The notes beneath the pieces are model-generated. The model was not told where the DNA came from. It made no database searches and saw nothing but the letters and a program-made list of their open reading frames with translations. This document shows, one piece after another, positions 1-7,604 of a DNA stretch of 64,000 nucleotides (position 1 is the stretch's first letter; each line of letters starts with the position of its first letter). A program made the position numbers and the translations under genes. The DNA is taken from contig NZ_BSOW01000020.1 in assembly GCF_030160715.1 (NCBI RefSeq), positions 62,001-126,000 of the forward strand. Direction: 5' to 3'. This stretch comes from Bradyrhizobium iriomotense. Lineage in GTDB: Bacteria; Pseudomonadota; Alphaproteobacteria; Rhizobiales; Xanthobacteraceae.

Positions 1-695
1 CGCCCGGCCAGCACCGCGGCCTTACCATCGACGAGCCGCGCCGCGATACGCCGGCATCGCGCCGTTACGTCGTCGATGAACGGCGACAATCCCAGGCGAA
101 GCTGATCGCCGACCCATTGCTCGAGCGCGTCGAGTGCATCCAGGATCGCGCGCTCGGTCTCGTCGCTACGCTTCGCGGCTTGCGCCTCACGCCGCGCCGC
201 GTCCTTTGGATCTTCGATGGTCTCCGGCTCCGCGCGCTGAGCAGCGCGCAGGTCCTTGTCGCCGGCCGGCGCAGCATTGCCCGCTGGCTTTGCGGCTGAT
301 GCGCCGCGCCGACGGCCCAGCCAGTCGCTGACCCAGGAGGGCGTGTCGGCTGGCGTGAACGGCACGATGGCTTCCGCATTCAGCCACAACAGGCCGAGCA
401 CGTGCTTGCAGGGAAATTTGCGCGACGGGCAGGTGCACTTGTTGCCGAGATCGCGCAGGTCGGCCATCACCCGGTAGGGATTGGCGCCGGAACCGGCGCA
501 TTCGCCCCAGATCAGCGCGCCGTCCCCGCTGCCGCCGATACCGGACCATTTCGCAGGCTTGGCGAGCCCTGCGGCTGCCTTGAGCGAAGATTGATCGGTA
601 GCGAGTTGCTCGACCGCTTTCAGATCAATCGCCACGCCGGGGTCCCAAATCGAATCCAGGACGGTGAGTATATCGGGGAAGGATCCCAGCGGCAT
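1..695 (-). CDS. SWIM zinc finger protein (C-terminal part outside window)
   Basis: The reading frame runs off the left edge, so only about 231 N-terminal residues are seen. A SWIM zinc-binding motif C-x-C-x(6)-C-x-H lies at residues 87-98 (C87, C89, C96, H98), followed by a typical hydrophobic stretch (VLGLLWLNAE). A charged Ala/Arg/Glu-rich region follows, then a helical segment. SWIM domains bind DNA or protein partners; no catalytic domain is visible. The ATG at 695 is the best start in frame, but no clear Shine-Dalgarno supports it. The specific role is unknown. Confidence 0.75.
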   Translation of the reverse strand, partial: MPLGSFPDILTVLDSIWDPGVAIDLKAVEQLATDQSSLKAAAGLAKPAKWSGIGGSGDGALIWGECAGSGANPYRVMADLRDLGNKCTCPSRKFPCKHVLGLLWLNAEAIVPFTPADTPSWVSDWLGRRRGASAAKPAGNAAPAGDKDLRAAQRAEPETIEDPKDAARREAQAAKRSDETERAILDALDALEQWVGDQLRLGLSPFIDDVTARCRRIAARLVDGKAAVLAG

Positions 696-779
696 GTCCA
701 AGTCGTGACGCTTTGAATTTGCTGGTGAAACCGCCTTCGCAAGATCATCACGCCCTCGTGGCTTGCGTTTTTGATCTCA

Positions 780-826
780 AAACATATCTTACGATATATC
801 TAACATAGGAGACGTAAGATATGTTT
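780..826 (+). promoter_or_regulatory. 14-bp perfect inverted repeat enclosing the padR Shine-Dalgarno and start codon
   Basis: The arms at 780-793 and 813-826 are exact reverse complements (AAACATATCTTACG and its partner). The Shine-Dalgarno AGGAG (807-811) lies in the 19-nt spacer and the padR ATG (821-823) lies inside the right arm. It can act as an autoregulatory operator or as an mRNA hairpin hiding the start codon. Confidence 0.75.
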
Positions 827-1456
827 CGAGACAAACACCACAATCGACCTGACGGAGACGAGCGGGAGTTCCGCTTTGCCTTTGCCATGGGCCGGCATGG
901 CGGGCGGCATCGCTTCGGCCGCGGCGGGCATGGCTTCTTCGGACGCGGCGGTGGCGCCGACTTTCCGGGCGCCCGGCGGCTGTCGTCGCAGGACCTCCAG
1001 CTCGTCATCCTCGCCTTGCTCGCCGACCAGCCGGCGCACGGCTACGAGCTGATCAAGACCATCGAGGAGCGTTCGGACGGTTTCTACAGCCCGAGCCCCG
1101 GCGTGATCTATCCGGCGCTGACCTATCTCGAAGAGGTCGGGCACGCCAGCGTCGAGCAGGACGCCGGCCGCAAGCGCTACAGCATCACCGCGCAGGGCCA
1201 GGCCCATCTCGCCGAGCATCGTACGACCGCGGATGCGATCCTTCAGGCGCTGTCGCGGATCGGACGCCGCATGGACGAGGTGCGCGAGGCCTTTGCCGGC
1301 GTCAGCGATCTCGATGGCGATGCCTCCGACGAGTTGCATCGCGCCCGCCACGGCCTGAAGCGCGCGCTTCGTTCCAAGCAGGGCTGCGAACCCGATGAAG
1401 CGCGGCGGATCGCCAAGATTCTCGACCGCGCGGCGGCCGAGATTCTGCGGAGCTGA
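821..1456 (+). CDS. PadR family transcriptional regulator with His/Gly-rich N-terminus
   Basis: A 211-residue protein. Residues about 54-130 form the PadR winged helix (LSSQDLQLVILALLADQP, GYELIKTIEERSDGFYSP, PGVIYPALTYLEE), followed by a C-terminal dimerisation helix. Residues 1-50 are rich in His, Gly, Arg and Phe, which resembles the N-terminus of the nickel-responsive PadR protein YqjI, so metal sensing is possible but unproven. The gene is preceded by AGGAG and its start codon lies in a long inverted repeat, pointing to autoregulation. A methyltransferase gene follows after 13 bp and probably shares the transcript. Confidence 0.88.
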   Translation: MFRDKHHNRPDGDEREFRFAFAMGRHGGRHRFGRGGHGFFGRGGGADFPGARRLSSQDLQLVILALLADQPAHGYELIKTIEERSDGFYSPSPGVIYPALTYLEEVGHASVEQDAGRKRYSITAQGQAHLAEHRTTADAILQALSRIGRRMDEVREAFAGVSDLDGDASDELHRARHGLKRALRSKQGCEPDEARRIAKILDRAAAEILRS

Positions 1457-1469
1457 GGGGAATACGATC

Positions 1470-2117
1470 ATGTCGCAAGAGCAACCGCACAGCCCGATCC
1501 AGGATGCGCGTGTCAACGCCGTGATCGAACGCATGCAGGCCGCGCGGCGCCGTCCTCCGGGCGGCGGACCGCGCGGCGGCTTGGGTAGCCGCGATCCGCA
1601 TGCCTATGCCGAGCAGGGCTTTTCCATTCATCCCGAGCAAGGCGAGCTGATCTACCTGTTGTGCCGGGGCATGGGCGCGACACGCGTTGCCGAGTTCGCA
1701 ACCTCGGTTGGCATGTCGACGCTCTATTTCGCGGCCGCGATGCGCGACAATGGCGGCGGCACCGTGATCGGCTCGGAGATCGTGCCGGCCAAGGTCGAGA
1801 CTGCCGGGCGCAATCTCGACGACGCAGGCCTTGCCGCCTACGCCGAGATCCGCGAGGGCGACGCACGCCAGACGCTGCGCGATCTCGGCGGCCCCGTCGA
1901 CTTCATCCTGATCGACGGCTGGCCGGGCGGGGAGGGACCTTCGCTTGCGCGCCAGGTGATCGAGATCGTCGCGCCGCAGCTTCGCATCGGCGGCTACGTC
2001 ATGAACGATAATGCCGAGCCGGATTTCCTGGAGTTCGTGCGCGATCCCAAAAGCGGCTTCGTCTCGATGACGCTGCCGCTCAAGGGCGGCACGGAGCTGT
2101 CGCTCAAGGTGAGATAA
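1470..2117 (+). CDS. O-methyltransferase-like class I SAM-dependent methyltransferase
   Basis: A 215-residue protein with a Rossmann-type methyltransferase core. Motif I is VAEFATSVGMST (about residues 73-84), the acidic end of strand 2 is IGSEIV, and strand 4 is FILIDGWPGG. This layout matches O-methyltransferase/DUF1442-like proteins; the substrate cannot be read from sequence. The ATG at 1470 is preceded by GAGGGGAAT, a good ribosome binding site. It lies 13 bp downstream of padR on the same strand, so it is the likely PadR target gene. Confidence 0.8.
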   Translation: MSQEQPHSPIQDARVNAVIERMQAARRRPPGGGPRGGLGSRDPHAYAEQGFSIHPEQGELIYLLCRGMGATRVAEFATSVGMSTLYFAAAMRDNGGGTVIGSEIVPAKVETAGRNLDDAGLAAYAEIREGDARQTLRDLGGPVDFILIDGWPGGEGPSLARQVIEIVAPQLRIGGYVMNDNAEPDFLEFVRDPKSGFVSMTLPLKGGTELSLKVR

Positions 2118-2123
2118 CGCTCG

Positions 2124-2708
2124 TCAGGCCTGCAACGCCTGCATCACGACCTGCACCACCTGGCTGCCTTCCGGCGTGGTCCAGTTGCCGACGAGTTCGG
2201 CGATCAGTTGATTGGTTCCGGTGAGCGTGACGCCGCCGCGTTCCATCCGGCGCAGCGCCATGTCTTCGCCGATCGTGCTCGGCGAGCCGCCGGCATCGAC
2301 GACGACCTGCACGTCAAAGCCTTCGCGGACAAGCGCGAGTGCCGGAAATACCGTGCAGACGTCATTGGTGACGCCGGCAATGATCACCTTCCTGCGTCCG
2401 GTCGCCCGGACGGCGGCAGCGAAATTCGCATCACCCATCGCATTGACGATGCCGATACGCTTGATCCGCGCCGCGAATGCTTCCGGCAGTATCTCCGCAA
2501 GCTCGCCGAGGAGCGGGCCTTGCGCGTACTCCTCCATGCTGGAGGTCAGGACCACCGGCAGCTTGTAGATCCGCGCGAGCTTGGCGAGCATCAGCGCGTT
2601 GCGCTTCATCTCCTCGAACGGAATCGATTTGACCCAGCCCATGGTGCCGACCTGGTGATCGATCAGCAGCATTGCGGCGTTGTCGGCACTGAATTTTTCA
2701 TAGGTCAC
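2124..2708 (-). CDS. Isochorismatase-family (YcaC-like) cysteine hydrolase
   Basis: A 194-residue protein with the isochorismatase-like fold. The expected catalytic triad is visible: Asp17 (LLIDHQ), Lys83 (RIKRIG) and Cys118 (VTNDVCTVF). Length and motif spacing match the YcaC subgroup, whose natural substrates are mostly unknown. GTG at 2708 is the chosen start because GGAGAG lies six bases upstream. The gene is divergent from a LysR regulator across about 98 bp, the usual arrangement for a LysR-controlled gene, so regulation by that protein is likely. Confidence 0.85.
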   Translation of the reverse strand: MTYEKFSADNAAMLLIDHQVGTMGWVKSIPFEEMKRNALMLAKLARIYKLPVVLTSSMEEYAQGPLLGELAEILPEAFAARIKRIGIVNAMGDANFAAAVRATGRRKVIIAGVTNDVCTVFPALALVREGFDVQVVVDAGGSPSTIGEDMALRRMERGGVTLTGTNQLIAELVGNWTTPEGSQVVQVVMQALQA

Positions 2709-2806
2709 TGCGTGCTCTCCATGTGTTGCGCGAATTGTCCGTCAGATCAAAAATGGGATAAATACGGATGAATTGAATTGACTGATCCATCATTGGAGCA
2801 ATTGGA

Positions 2807-3682
2807 ATGGATCATCTGAACGACATGGCCTTGTTCGTCGAAGTGGTGAAGGCCAGGAGCTTTCGGCGGGCGGCCGACGCGATCGGCGTGCCGAACTCGA
2901 CGCTGTCGCGCCGGATCAGTGCGCTGGAGAAGGCGGTCGGGCTGCAGCTCCTCAACCGCACCACGCGCAAGATCGAGCTGACGGAAGCCGGCCAACTCTA
3001 TTTCGAGCGGTCCAAGCGCATCGTCGAGGAGGCGCGGCTCGCGCACGAGCAGCTCGGCGAAATGGTGGCGCAGCCGAACGGAGTGCTGCGCGTCTCGCTG
3101 CCGGTGGATTTCGCCGCCATCTACCTGACGCCGCTGCTGTCTGAATTCGCCACGCACTACCCCGGCATCAGCTTCGAACTGGATCTCACGCCGCGGCGGG
3201 TCGATCTCGTGGGCGAGCCGTTCGATGTGGCGATCCGCATGGGTGAATTGTCCGATTCCGGCCTGATCGCGCGTCTGCTCGCCCGCGTGCCGCGCCATCT
3301 CTATGCCTCGCCGCGCTATCTGAAGCAGGCAGGTGAGCCCAAGGAGCCGGGCGAGCTCGCTCAACATGAATGCCTGTGCATGCCGCGGACGGCGTCCTGG
3401 ACTCTCCAGGCCGGAACGAAGAAACGCGACATCGCGGTCAAGGGCCGCTTCACGCTCAACAGCGTCGGCATGATCTGTCGCCTGGCGGTCCACGATCAGG
3501 GCATTGCGCTCTTGTCCGAGGCCATCGCCGCCGAGGACGTGGCGCGAGGCCGACTGCGCCGCGTGCTGCCGAAATGGCAGGCCTCCCCGATCTCGGTTTA
3601 TGCGATCACGGCGACGCGCCTGCTGCCCGCGAAGACGCAACGCTTCATCGAATTCCTCCAGACCCGCCTGGGACGCGCGTAG
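2807..3682 (+). CDS. LysR family transcriptional regulator
   Basis: A 291-residue LysR-type regulator. The N-terminal winged helix (residues 1-60, with FVEVVKARSFRRAADAIG and NSTLSRRISALEKAVGLQLL) is followed by the two-lobed substrate-binding fold starting near residue 90 (LRVSLPVDFAAIYLTPLL). It is transcribed away from the isochorismatase-like hydrolase and probably regulates it. The inducer is unknown. The ATG at 2807 has GGAG 14 bases upstream and GGA just before it. Confidence 0.9.
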   Translation: MDHLNDMALFVEVVKARSFRRAADAIGVPNSTLSRRISALEKAVGLQLLNRTTRKIELTEAGQLYFERSKRIVEEARLAHEQLGEMVAQPNGVLRVSLPVDFAAIYLTPLLSEFATHYPGISFELDLTPRRVDLVGEPFDVAIRMGELSDSGLIARLLARVPRHLYASPRYLKQAGEPKEPGELAQHECLCMPRTASWTLQAGTKKRDIAVKGRFTLNSVGMICRLAVHDQGIALLSEAIAAEDVARGRLRRVLPKWQASPISVYAITATRLLPAKTQRFIEFLQTRLGRA

Positions 3683-3897
3683 CTGCCGGCGAGACCAACA
3701 AAGGGATGGCCGATCACCCTTGCGGGCAGTGGGCAGATGAGGCGGACACATCGGCTTTTGAGCGCGAACCAGAAATCAAATGCTCGCCCAAACCGGACAT
3801 GGATGCCTTGTGCTGTGCCGTTGGATGTAATTCAATTTTTGAGATGCGGCGCCACCAAGTGGCGGGATAGGCTGCCAGCCGGATCGAGGGCCGTATT

Positions 3898-5661
3898 TTG
3901 GCAAAGCCGATTGATACTGAGCGCAGGCTGGTCGCTATTTTTGCGGCCGATGTCGAAGGATACACCCGCCTGATGGGAGCCGACGAGGTCGGCACCATGC
4001 GGGATTTGACCCAGCGGCGACGAACTCTTGACGGTCTAATCGCCTCCCATCGCGGTCGGATAGCAAATACCGCGGGGGACAGCGTGCTGGCGGAGTTCGG
4101 CAGTGCCGTTGACGCAGTTCGATGTGCCGTCGAGGCGCAGGAGGCGCTTACCGAAGCCAATGGCGGGCTGTCCCCGGACCGGCAGATCAACTTTCGGATC
4201 GGCGTTCACGTTGGCGACGTCATGATCAGGGGCGGCGACCTCTTCGGAGATGCTGTGAACGTCGCTGCACGGCTGCAAACGCTCGCCAGCGCGGGCGGCA
4301 CCTGCATCTCCGGTGTGACGCACGCTCAGGTCAGAAAACTTCTGCCTTATGCCTTCGTTGACCTTGGTCCTCAACAGGTCAAGAACCTCGAAGAGCCGAT
4401 TCAGACTTTTGCCGTAACTGCGAAGGGCTCGTCGCCCAACGCGGCTTCATCGAATGCCTCGGTGCCACTTACGCTCCCGGACAAGCCGTCGATCGCGGTT
4501 CTGCCGTTCCAAAACATGAGCGGGGATCCGGAACAGGAGTATTTTGCTGACGGAATGGTGGAAGAGATCACTACAGCGCTCTCCCGGTTCAAGGCGCTGT
4601 TTGTCATCGCGCGTAATTCGAGTTTTACTTACAAAGGCAGAGCCGTCGATATCAAACAGGTCGGGCGCGAGCTTGGCGTCCGCTACATTCTCGAAGGTAG
4701 CGTTCGCAAAGCTTCCGGAAGAGTTCGCATTACCGGGCAATTGATCGATGCGGCGATCGGGTCCCACCTTTGGGCGGATCGCTTTGAAGGTGACCTAAGA
4801 GATGTTTTTGCCCTTCAGGATCAGATGACGGAGAGCGTGGTCTCCGCAATCGCGCCGAGATTGTTGCAGGCTGAAATCGAACTGGCGACGCGGCGGCGAC
4901 CAGACAACCTCAGCGCTTATGACATTTATCTCAGAGCGGCAGCGCGGCTTTATTCTTATACCCGCGAGGGTTCAACCGAGGCCCTGCAGCTATTGTATCG
5001 TGCTTTGGAGATCGACCCTCGGTATGGCGTTGCGGCGTCACTGGCAGCAAGTTGCCATCTTCACAATATCAGTCACGGATGGGCCGTCGATCCGAAGTCT
5101 ACGATTGAAGAAGCGACGCGGCTTTCGCGATTGGCACTAAATGTTGACGAGAATGATCCGGAGGCATTGGCTATTGCCGGTCGCGTAACGGCCTTCTCTG
5201 GCGATATCGATGCTGCTATCGAGCTAGTAGACCGGGCGGTCGCTCTCAATCCAAATTCAGCCAATGCATGGAACCGAAGAGGCTTGACCTATCGGCATGT
5301 TGGACAGCCCGATGAAGCACTTCGGAGTTTTGAGCGCGCTATCCGCCTGAGCCCAGTCGACCCCTGGATTTTCTTGATGTTCACGGGAATGGGGATTGCC
5401 TTCATTGACCTTCAGCGCTTCGATGAGGCGGCCGCGTTTGCAAGGAAAGCTCTTCGCAAGAACCAAGTTTCTTCGATGGTTTATCGCTGCCTCGCGGTCG
5501 CCTTGGCGCATCTCGGACGCGAGGCAGAAGCGAAAGAGGCAGTTACCCACATGCTTCAACTCGAGCCCAACTTTCGCATTGCTGAATGGGTAGCCCGCAC
5601 CAGTTCGTCAAAGCTCGAGGTATTTATCGAGGGTCTGCGTAAAGCAGGACTTCCTGAATGA
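3898..5661 (+). CDS. Class III adenylate/guanylate cyclase with TolB-like and TPR regions
   Basis: A 587-residue multidomain protein. Residues about 10-175 form a class III nucleotide cyclase domain (AIFAADVEGYTRLMGADE, the second metal Asp in TAGDSVLAEF, and FGDAVNVAARLQTLA). Residues about 195-320 form a TolB N-terminal/FlgO-like region (KPSIAVLPFQNMSGD, FADGMVEEI). The rest carries tetratricopeptide repeats. This architecture is very common in Bradyrhizobium. No transmembrane segment or signal peptide is visible, so it is probably cytoplasmic. TTG at 3898 is used because no ATG precedes the conserved N-terminus. Codon use is visibly less GC-rich than in the neighbours. Confidence 0.88.
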   Translation: MAKPIDTERRLVAIFAADVEGYTRLMGADEVGTMRDLTQRRRTLDGLIASHRGRIANTAGDSVLAEFGSAVDAVRCAVEAQEALTEANGGLSPDRQINFRIGVHVGDVMIRGGDLFGDAVNVAARLQTLASAGGTCISGVTHAQVRKLLPYAFVDLGPQQVKNLEEPIQTFAVTAKGSSPNAASSNASVPLTLPDKPSIAVLPFQNMSGDPEQEYFADGMVEEITTALSRFKALFVIARNSSFTYKGRAVDIKQVGRELGVRYILEGSVRKASGRVRITGQLIDAAIGSHLWADRFEGDLRDVFALQDQMTESVVSAIAPRLLQAEIELATRRRPDNLSAYDIYLRAAARLYSYTREGSTEALQLLYRALEIDPRYGVAASLAASCHLHNISHGWAVDPKSTIEEATRLSRLALNVDENDPEALAIAGRVTAFSGDIDAAIELVDRAVALNPNSANAWNRRGLTYRHVGQPDEALRSFERAIRLSPVDPWIFLMFTGMGIAFIDLQRFDEAAAFARKALRKNQVSSMVYRCLAVALAHLGREAEAKEAVTHMLQLEPNFRIAEWVARTSSSKLEVFIEGLRKAGLPE

Positions 5662-5839
5662 GTGACAATGCTGGCATATTGCCAGTGATTTGCCCGACGC
5701 GTCAAGTTGTTTTCGTAAAATCCGCAATGCGCGATCCGGCGGCCGTCGACTCCTTTGCATGGGGTTGTTTTTCATATTTTGCCGTGGCGTGCCGTGAGGG
5801 AGGCCAATCTGGGGGCCACACTCCTGCGCGCATCGTCAT

Positions 5840-6193
5840 TTACCCCAGCCGCAACTCCTTCCGCGCCTTGCGCGTCAGCTTTGCGACCACGAGCGCGTGC
5901 GCCTGGTCGAGATAGGCGGCAAGCTCGGAGTCGGGCAGGGCCTCGTTGTCGACGAGTTGCACCCATTTGGCTCGCGCGAGATAGGGCGCGGGGCGCGCAA
6001 GACCCTGCTCGATCAGCATCGCGTAGGCCATGTTCGACGTCTTGAACATGAAGCCGCCGGAGCTCTCGACGAAGCCGCGCGCGAGCGCGAACATCTTGCC
6101 GCCGACCTTGAACACCGAGGTGCCTTCCCATTGCACCACCTTGGTTGCGGCGGGCAGTCGCAGGCAATGGGCTTCGAAGCGTTTGGGAGTCAT
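5840..6193 (-). CDS. MmcQ/YjbR family DNA-binding-like protein
   Basis: A 117-residue protein matching the MmcQ/YjbR fold (CyaY-like double-wing motif). Recognisable segments are RFEAHCLRLPAATKVVQWEG, VFKVGGKMFAL, and the C-terminal YLDQAHALVVAKLTRKARKE. The family is suggested to bind DNA, but the role is unknown. The ATG at 6193 begins the conserved region; an in-frame ATG at 6226 would add 11 residues. The gene lies alone between the cyclase gene and an MFS gene on the opposite strand. Confidence 0.8.
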   Translation of the reverse strand: MTPKRFEAHCLRLPAATKVVQWEGTSVFKVGGKMFALARGFVESSGGFMFKTSNMAYAMLIEQGLARPAPYLARAKWVQLVDNEALPDSELAAYLDQAHALVVAKLTRKARKELRLG

Positions 6194-6339
6194 GTCAGGG
6201 TCAAAAGAGGGCCGGGGCAAGATCATTGGCCGAGTGCGTGAAGCTCGACAAGCCGAAACTTCCGTGCGTCTTCACAGTTTTGCCCGAGGCACGCATTACC
6301 TGCAGCTTCTCACGAATCCACAGGCATCGCGGAGTTCCC

Positions 6340-7503
6340 ATGCACACGCTGTCAGCCGACCGGCCGGCCACCCGGCTCGCGACACGCCTGTCCTTCCTCG
6401 TCGCGGGCTTCGGCATCGCCTGCTGGGCGCCGCTGGTGCCATTTGCCAAGGAACGGCTCGCGGTCGACGACGGCATCCTCGGCCTGCTCCTGCTCTGCCT
6501 CGGCATCGGCTCGGTCGCGGCGATGCTGCTGACGGGTGCCTTGAGCACGCGTTATGGCAGCAAGCCGATCATCCTCATTGGCGGCATTGGCCTCGCCGTG
6601 ATCCTGCCGTGGCTCGTGGTCGCAAGCACGCCGGCCGCACTCGGTCTGGTCCTGTTCGGCTTCGGCGCCGCGCTCGGCTCGATCGACGTCGCCATGAATA
6701 TTCACGCGGTTGAGGTCGAGCGCGCCGCGCATCGCCCGCTGATGTCCGGCTTCCACGCGTTGTTCAGCATTGGCGGCTTTGCCGGATCGAGCCTGATGAC
6801 GCTGCTGCTGTCGATCCATCTCGGCCCGCTTGCGAGCACGCTGATCGCCTCGGCTCTGATGCTGGCGGCGATGATCGCGGCCTGGCCGCTCCTGCTGCGC
6901 AGCGCACAGGCGCAGGACGGACCGTTGTTCGTCCTGCCGCACGGCATCGTGCTGCTGCTCGCGCTGCTTGCCGCTGTTACCTTTCTCGTCGAAGGCGCCG
7001 TGCTCGACTGGGGCGCGCTGCTCATCGTCGGCGCCGGCCTCGTGCCGGACACGCAAGGCGGGGTCGGCTACATGCTGTTCTCGATCGCGATGACCGCAGG
7101 ACGGCTCGGCGGCGATGCCGTGGTGGCGCGGGTCGGCGATCGCGCCACGTTGATCGTCGGCAGCCTGCTGGCGATCGCCGGCTTCGTCGTTCTGCTGACT
7201 GCGCCGATCGCCGCCATCGCGATGGCCGGGTTCGTCCTCATCGGCCTTGGTGCCTCGAACCTGGTGCCGGTGCTGTTTCGCCGCGCGGGCTCGCAACGAG
7301 CCATGCCCGCGGGCCTTGCCGTCGCTGCAATCACCACCGCGGGTTATGCCGGCGTTCTGGTCGGGCCTGCCGGTGTCGGCTTCGTGGCGCGGATCGCGAG
7401 CCTGCCGATGGCGTTTGCCATGCTCGGAGCGCTCTTGTGCCTCGTGACGCTAACCGCGGGGATCGTGACGTCGGGCGACCGCTCAAGCGGTCGCAGCCGC
7501 TAG
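6340..7503 (+). CDS. MFS transporter
   Basis: A 387-residue integral membrane protein with about 12 hydrophobic segments. The N-terminal half contains LSFLVAGFGIACWAPLVPFAKERL and a loop ALSTRYGSKP typical of MFS loop 2-3. It resembles the YbjJ-type subgroup of uncharacterised MFS exporters; the substrate is unknown. The ATG at 6340 follows GCGGAG at a suitable distance, so the longer upstream open frame is rejected. Confidence 0.85.
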   Translation: MHTLSADRPATRLATRLSFLVAGFGIACWAPLVPFAKERLAVDDGILGLLLLCLGIGSVAAMLLTGALSTRYGSKPIILIGGIGLAVILPWLVVASTPAALGLVLFGFGAALGSIDVAMNIHAVEVERAAHRPLMSGFHALFSIGGFAGSSLMTLLLSIHLGPLASTLIASALMLAAMIAAWPLLLRSAQAQDGPLFVLPHGIVLLLALLAAVTFLVEGAVLDWGALLIVGAGLVPDTQGGVGYMLFSIAMTAGRLGGDAVVARVGDRATLIVGSLLAIAGFVVLLTAPIAAIAMAGFVLIGLGASNLVPVLFRRAGSQRAMPAGLAVAAITTAGYAGVLVGPAGVGFVARIASLPMAFAMLGALLCLVTLTAGIVTSGDRSSGRSR

Positions 7504-7604
7504 CGCGGCCCGCCGCATTGTGAGTTGAGTTGTCATCACGGGCGGCTACCATGCCGTTCAAGCTTTCCGGCGGAATGCCGGAGACATCGTTGAGGGGAGG
7601 CGAT

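Noticed and set aside
2771..2806. LysR T-N11-A box between the hydrolase and the LysR gene
   Set aside because: AATTG/CAATT half-sites are present but spacing and symmetry are not convincing.
5658..5915. Small plus-strand frame after the cyclase gene
   Set aside because: No ribosome binding site and it overlaps the YjbR-family gene on the other strand.
6352..7296. Minus-strand frame of 314 codons rich in Arg, Gln and Asp
   Set aside because: It is the mirror of the MFS gene; composition is typical of antisense frames in GC-rich genomes.
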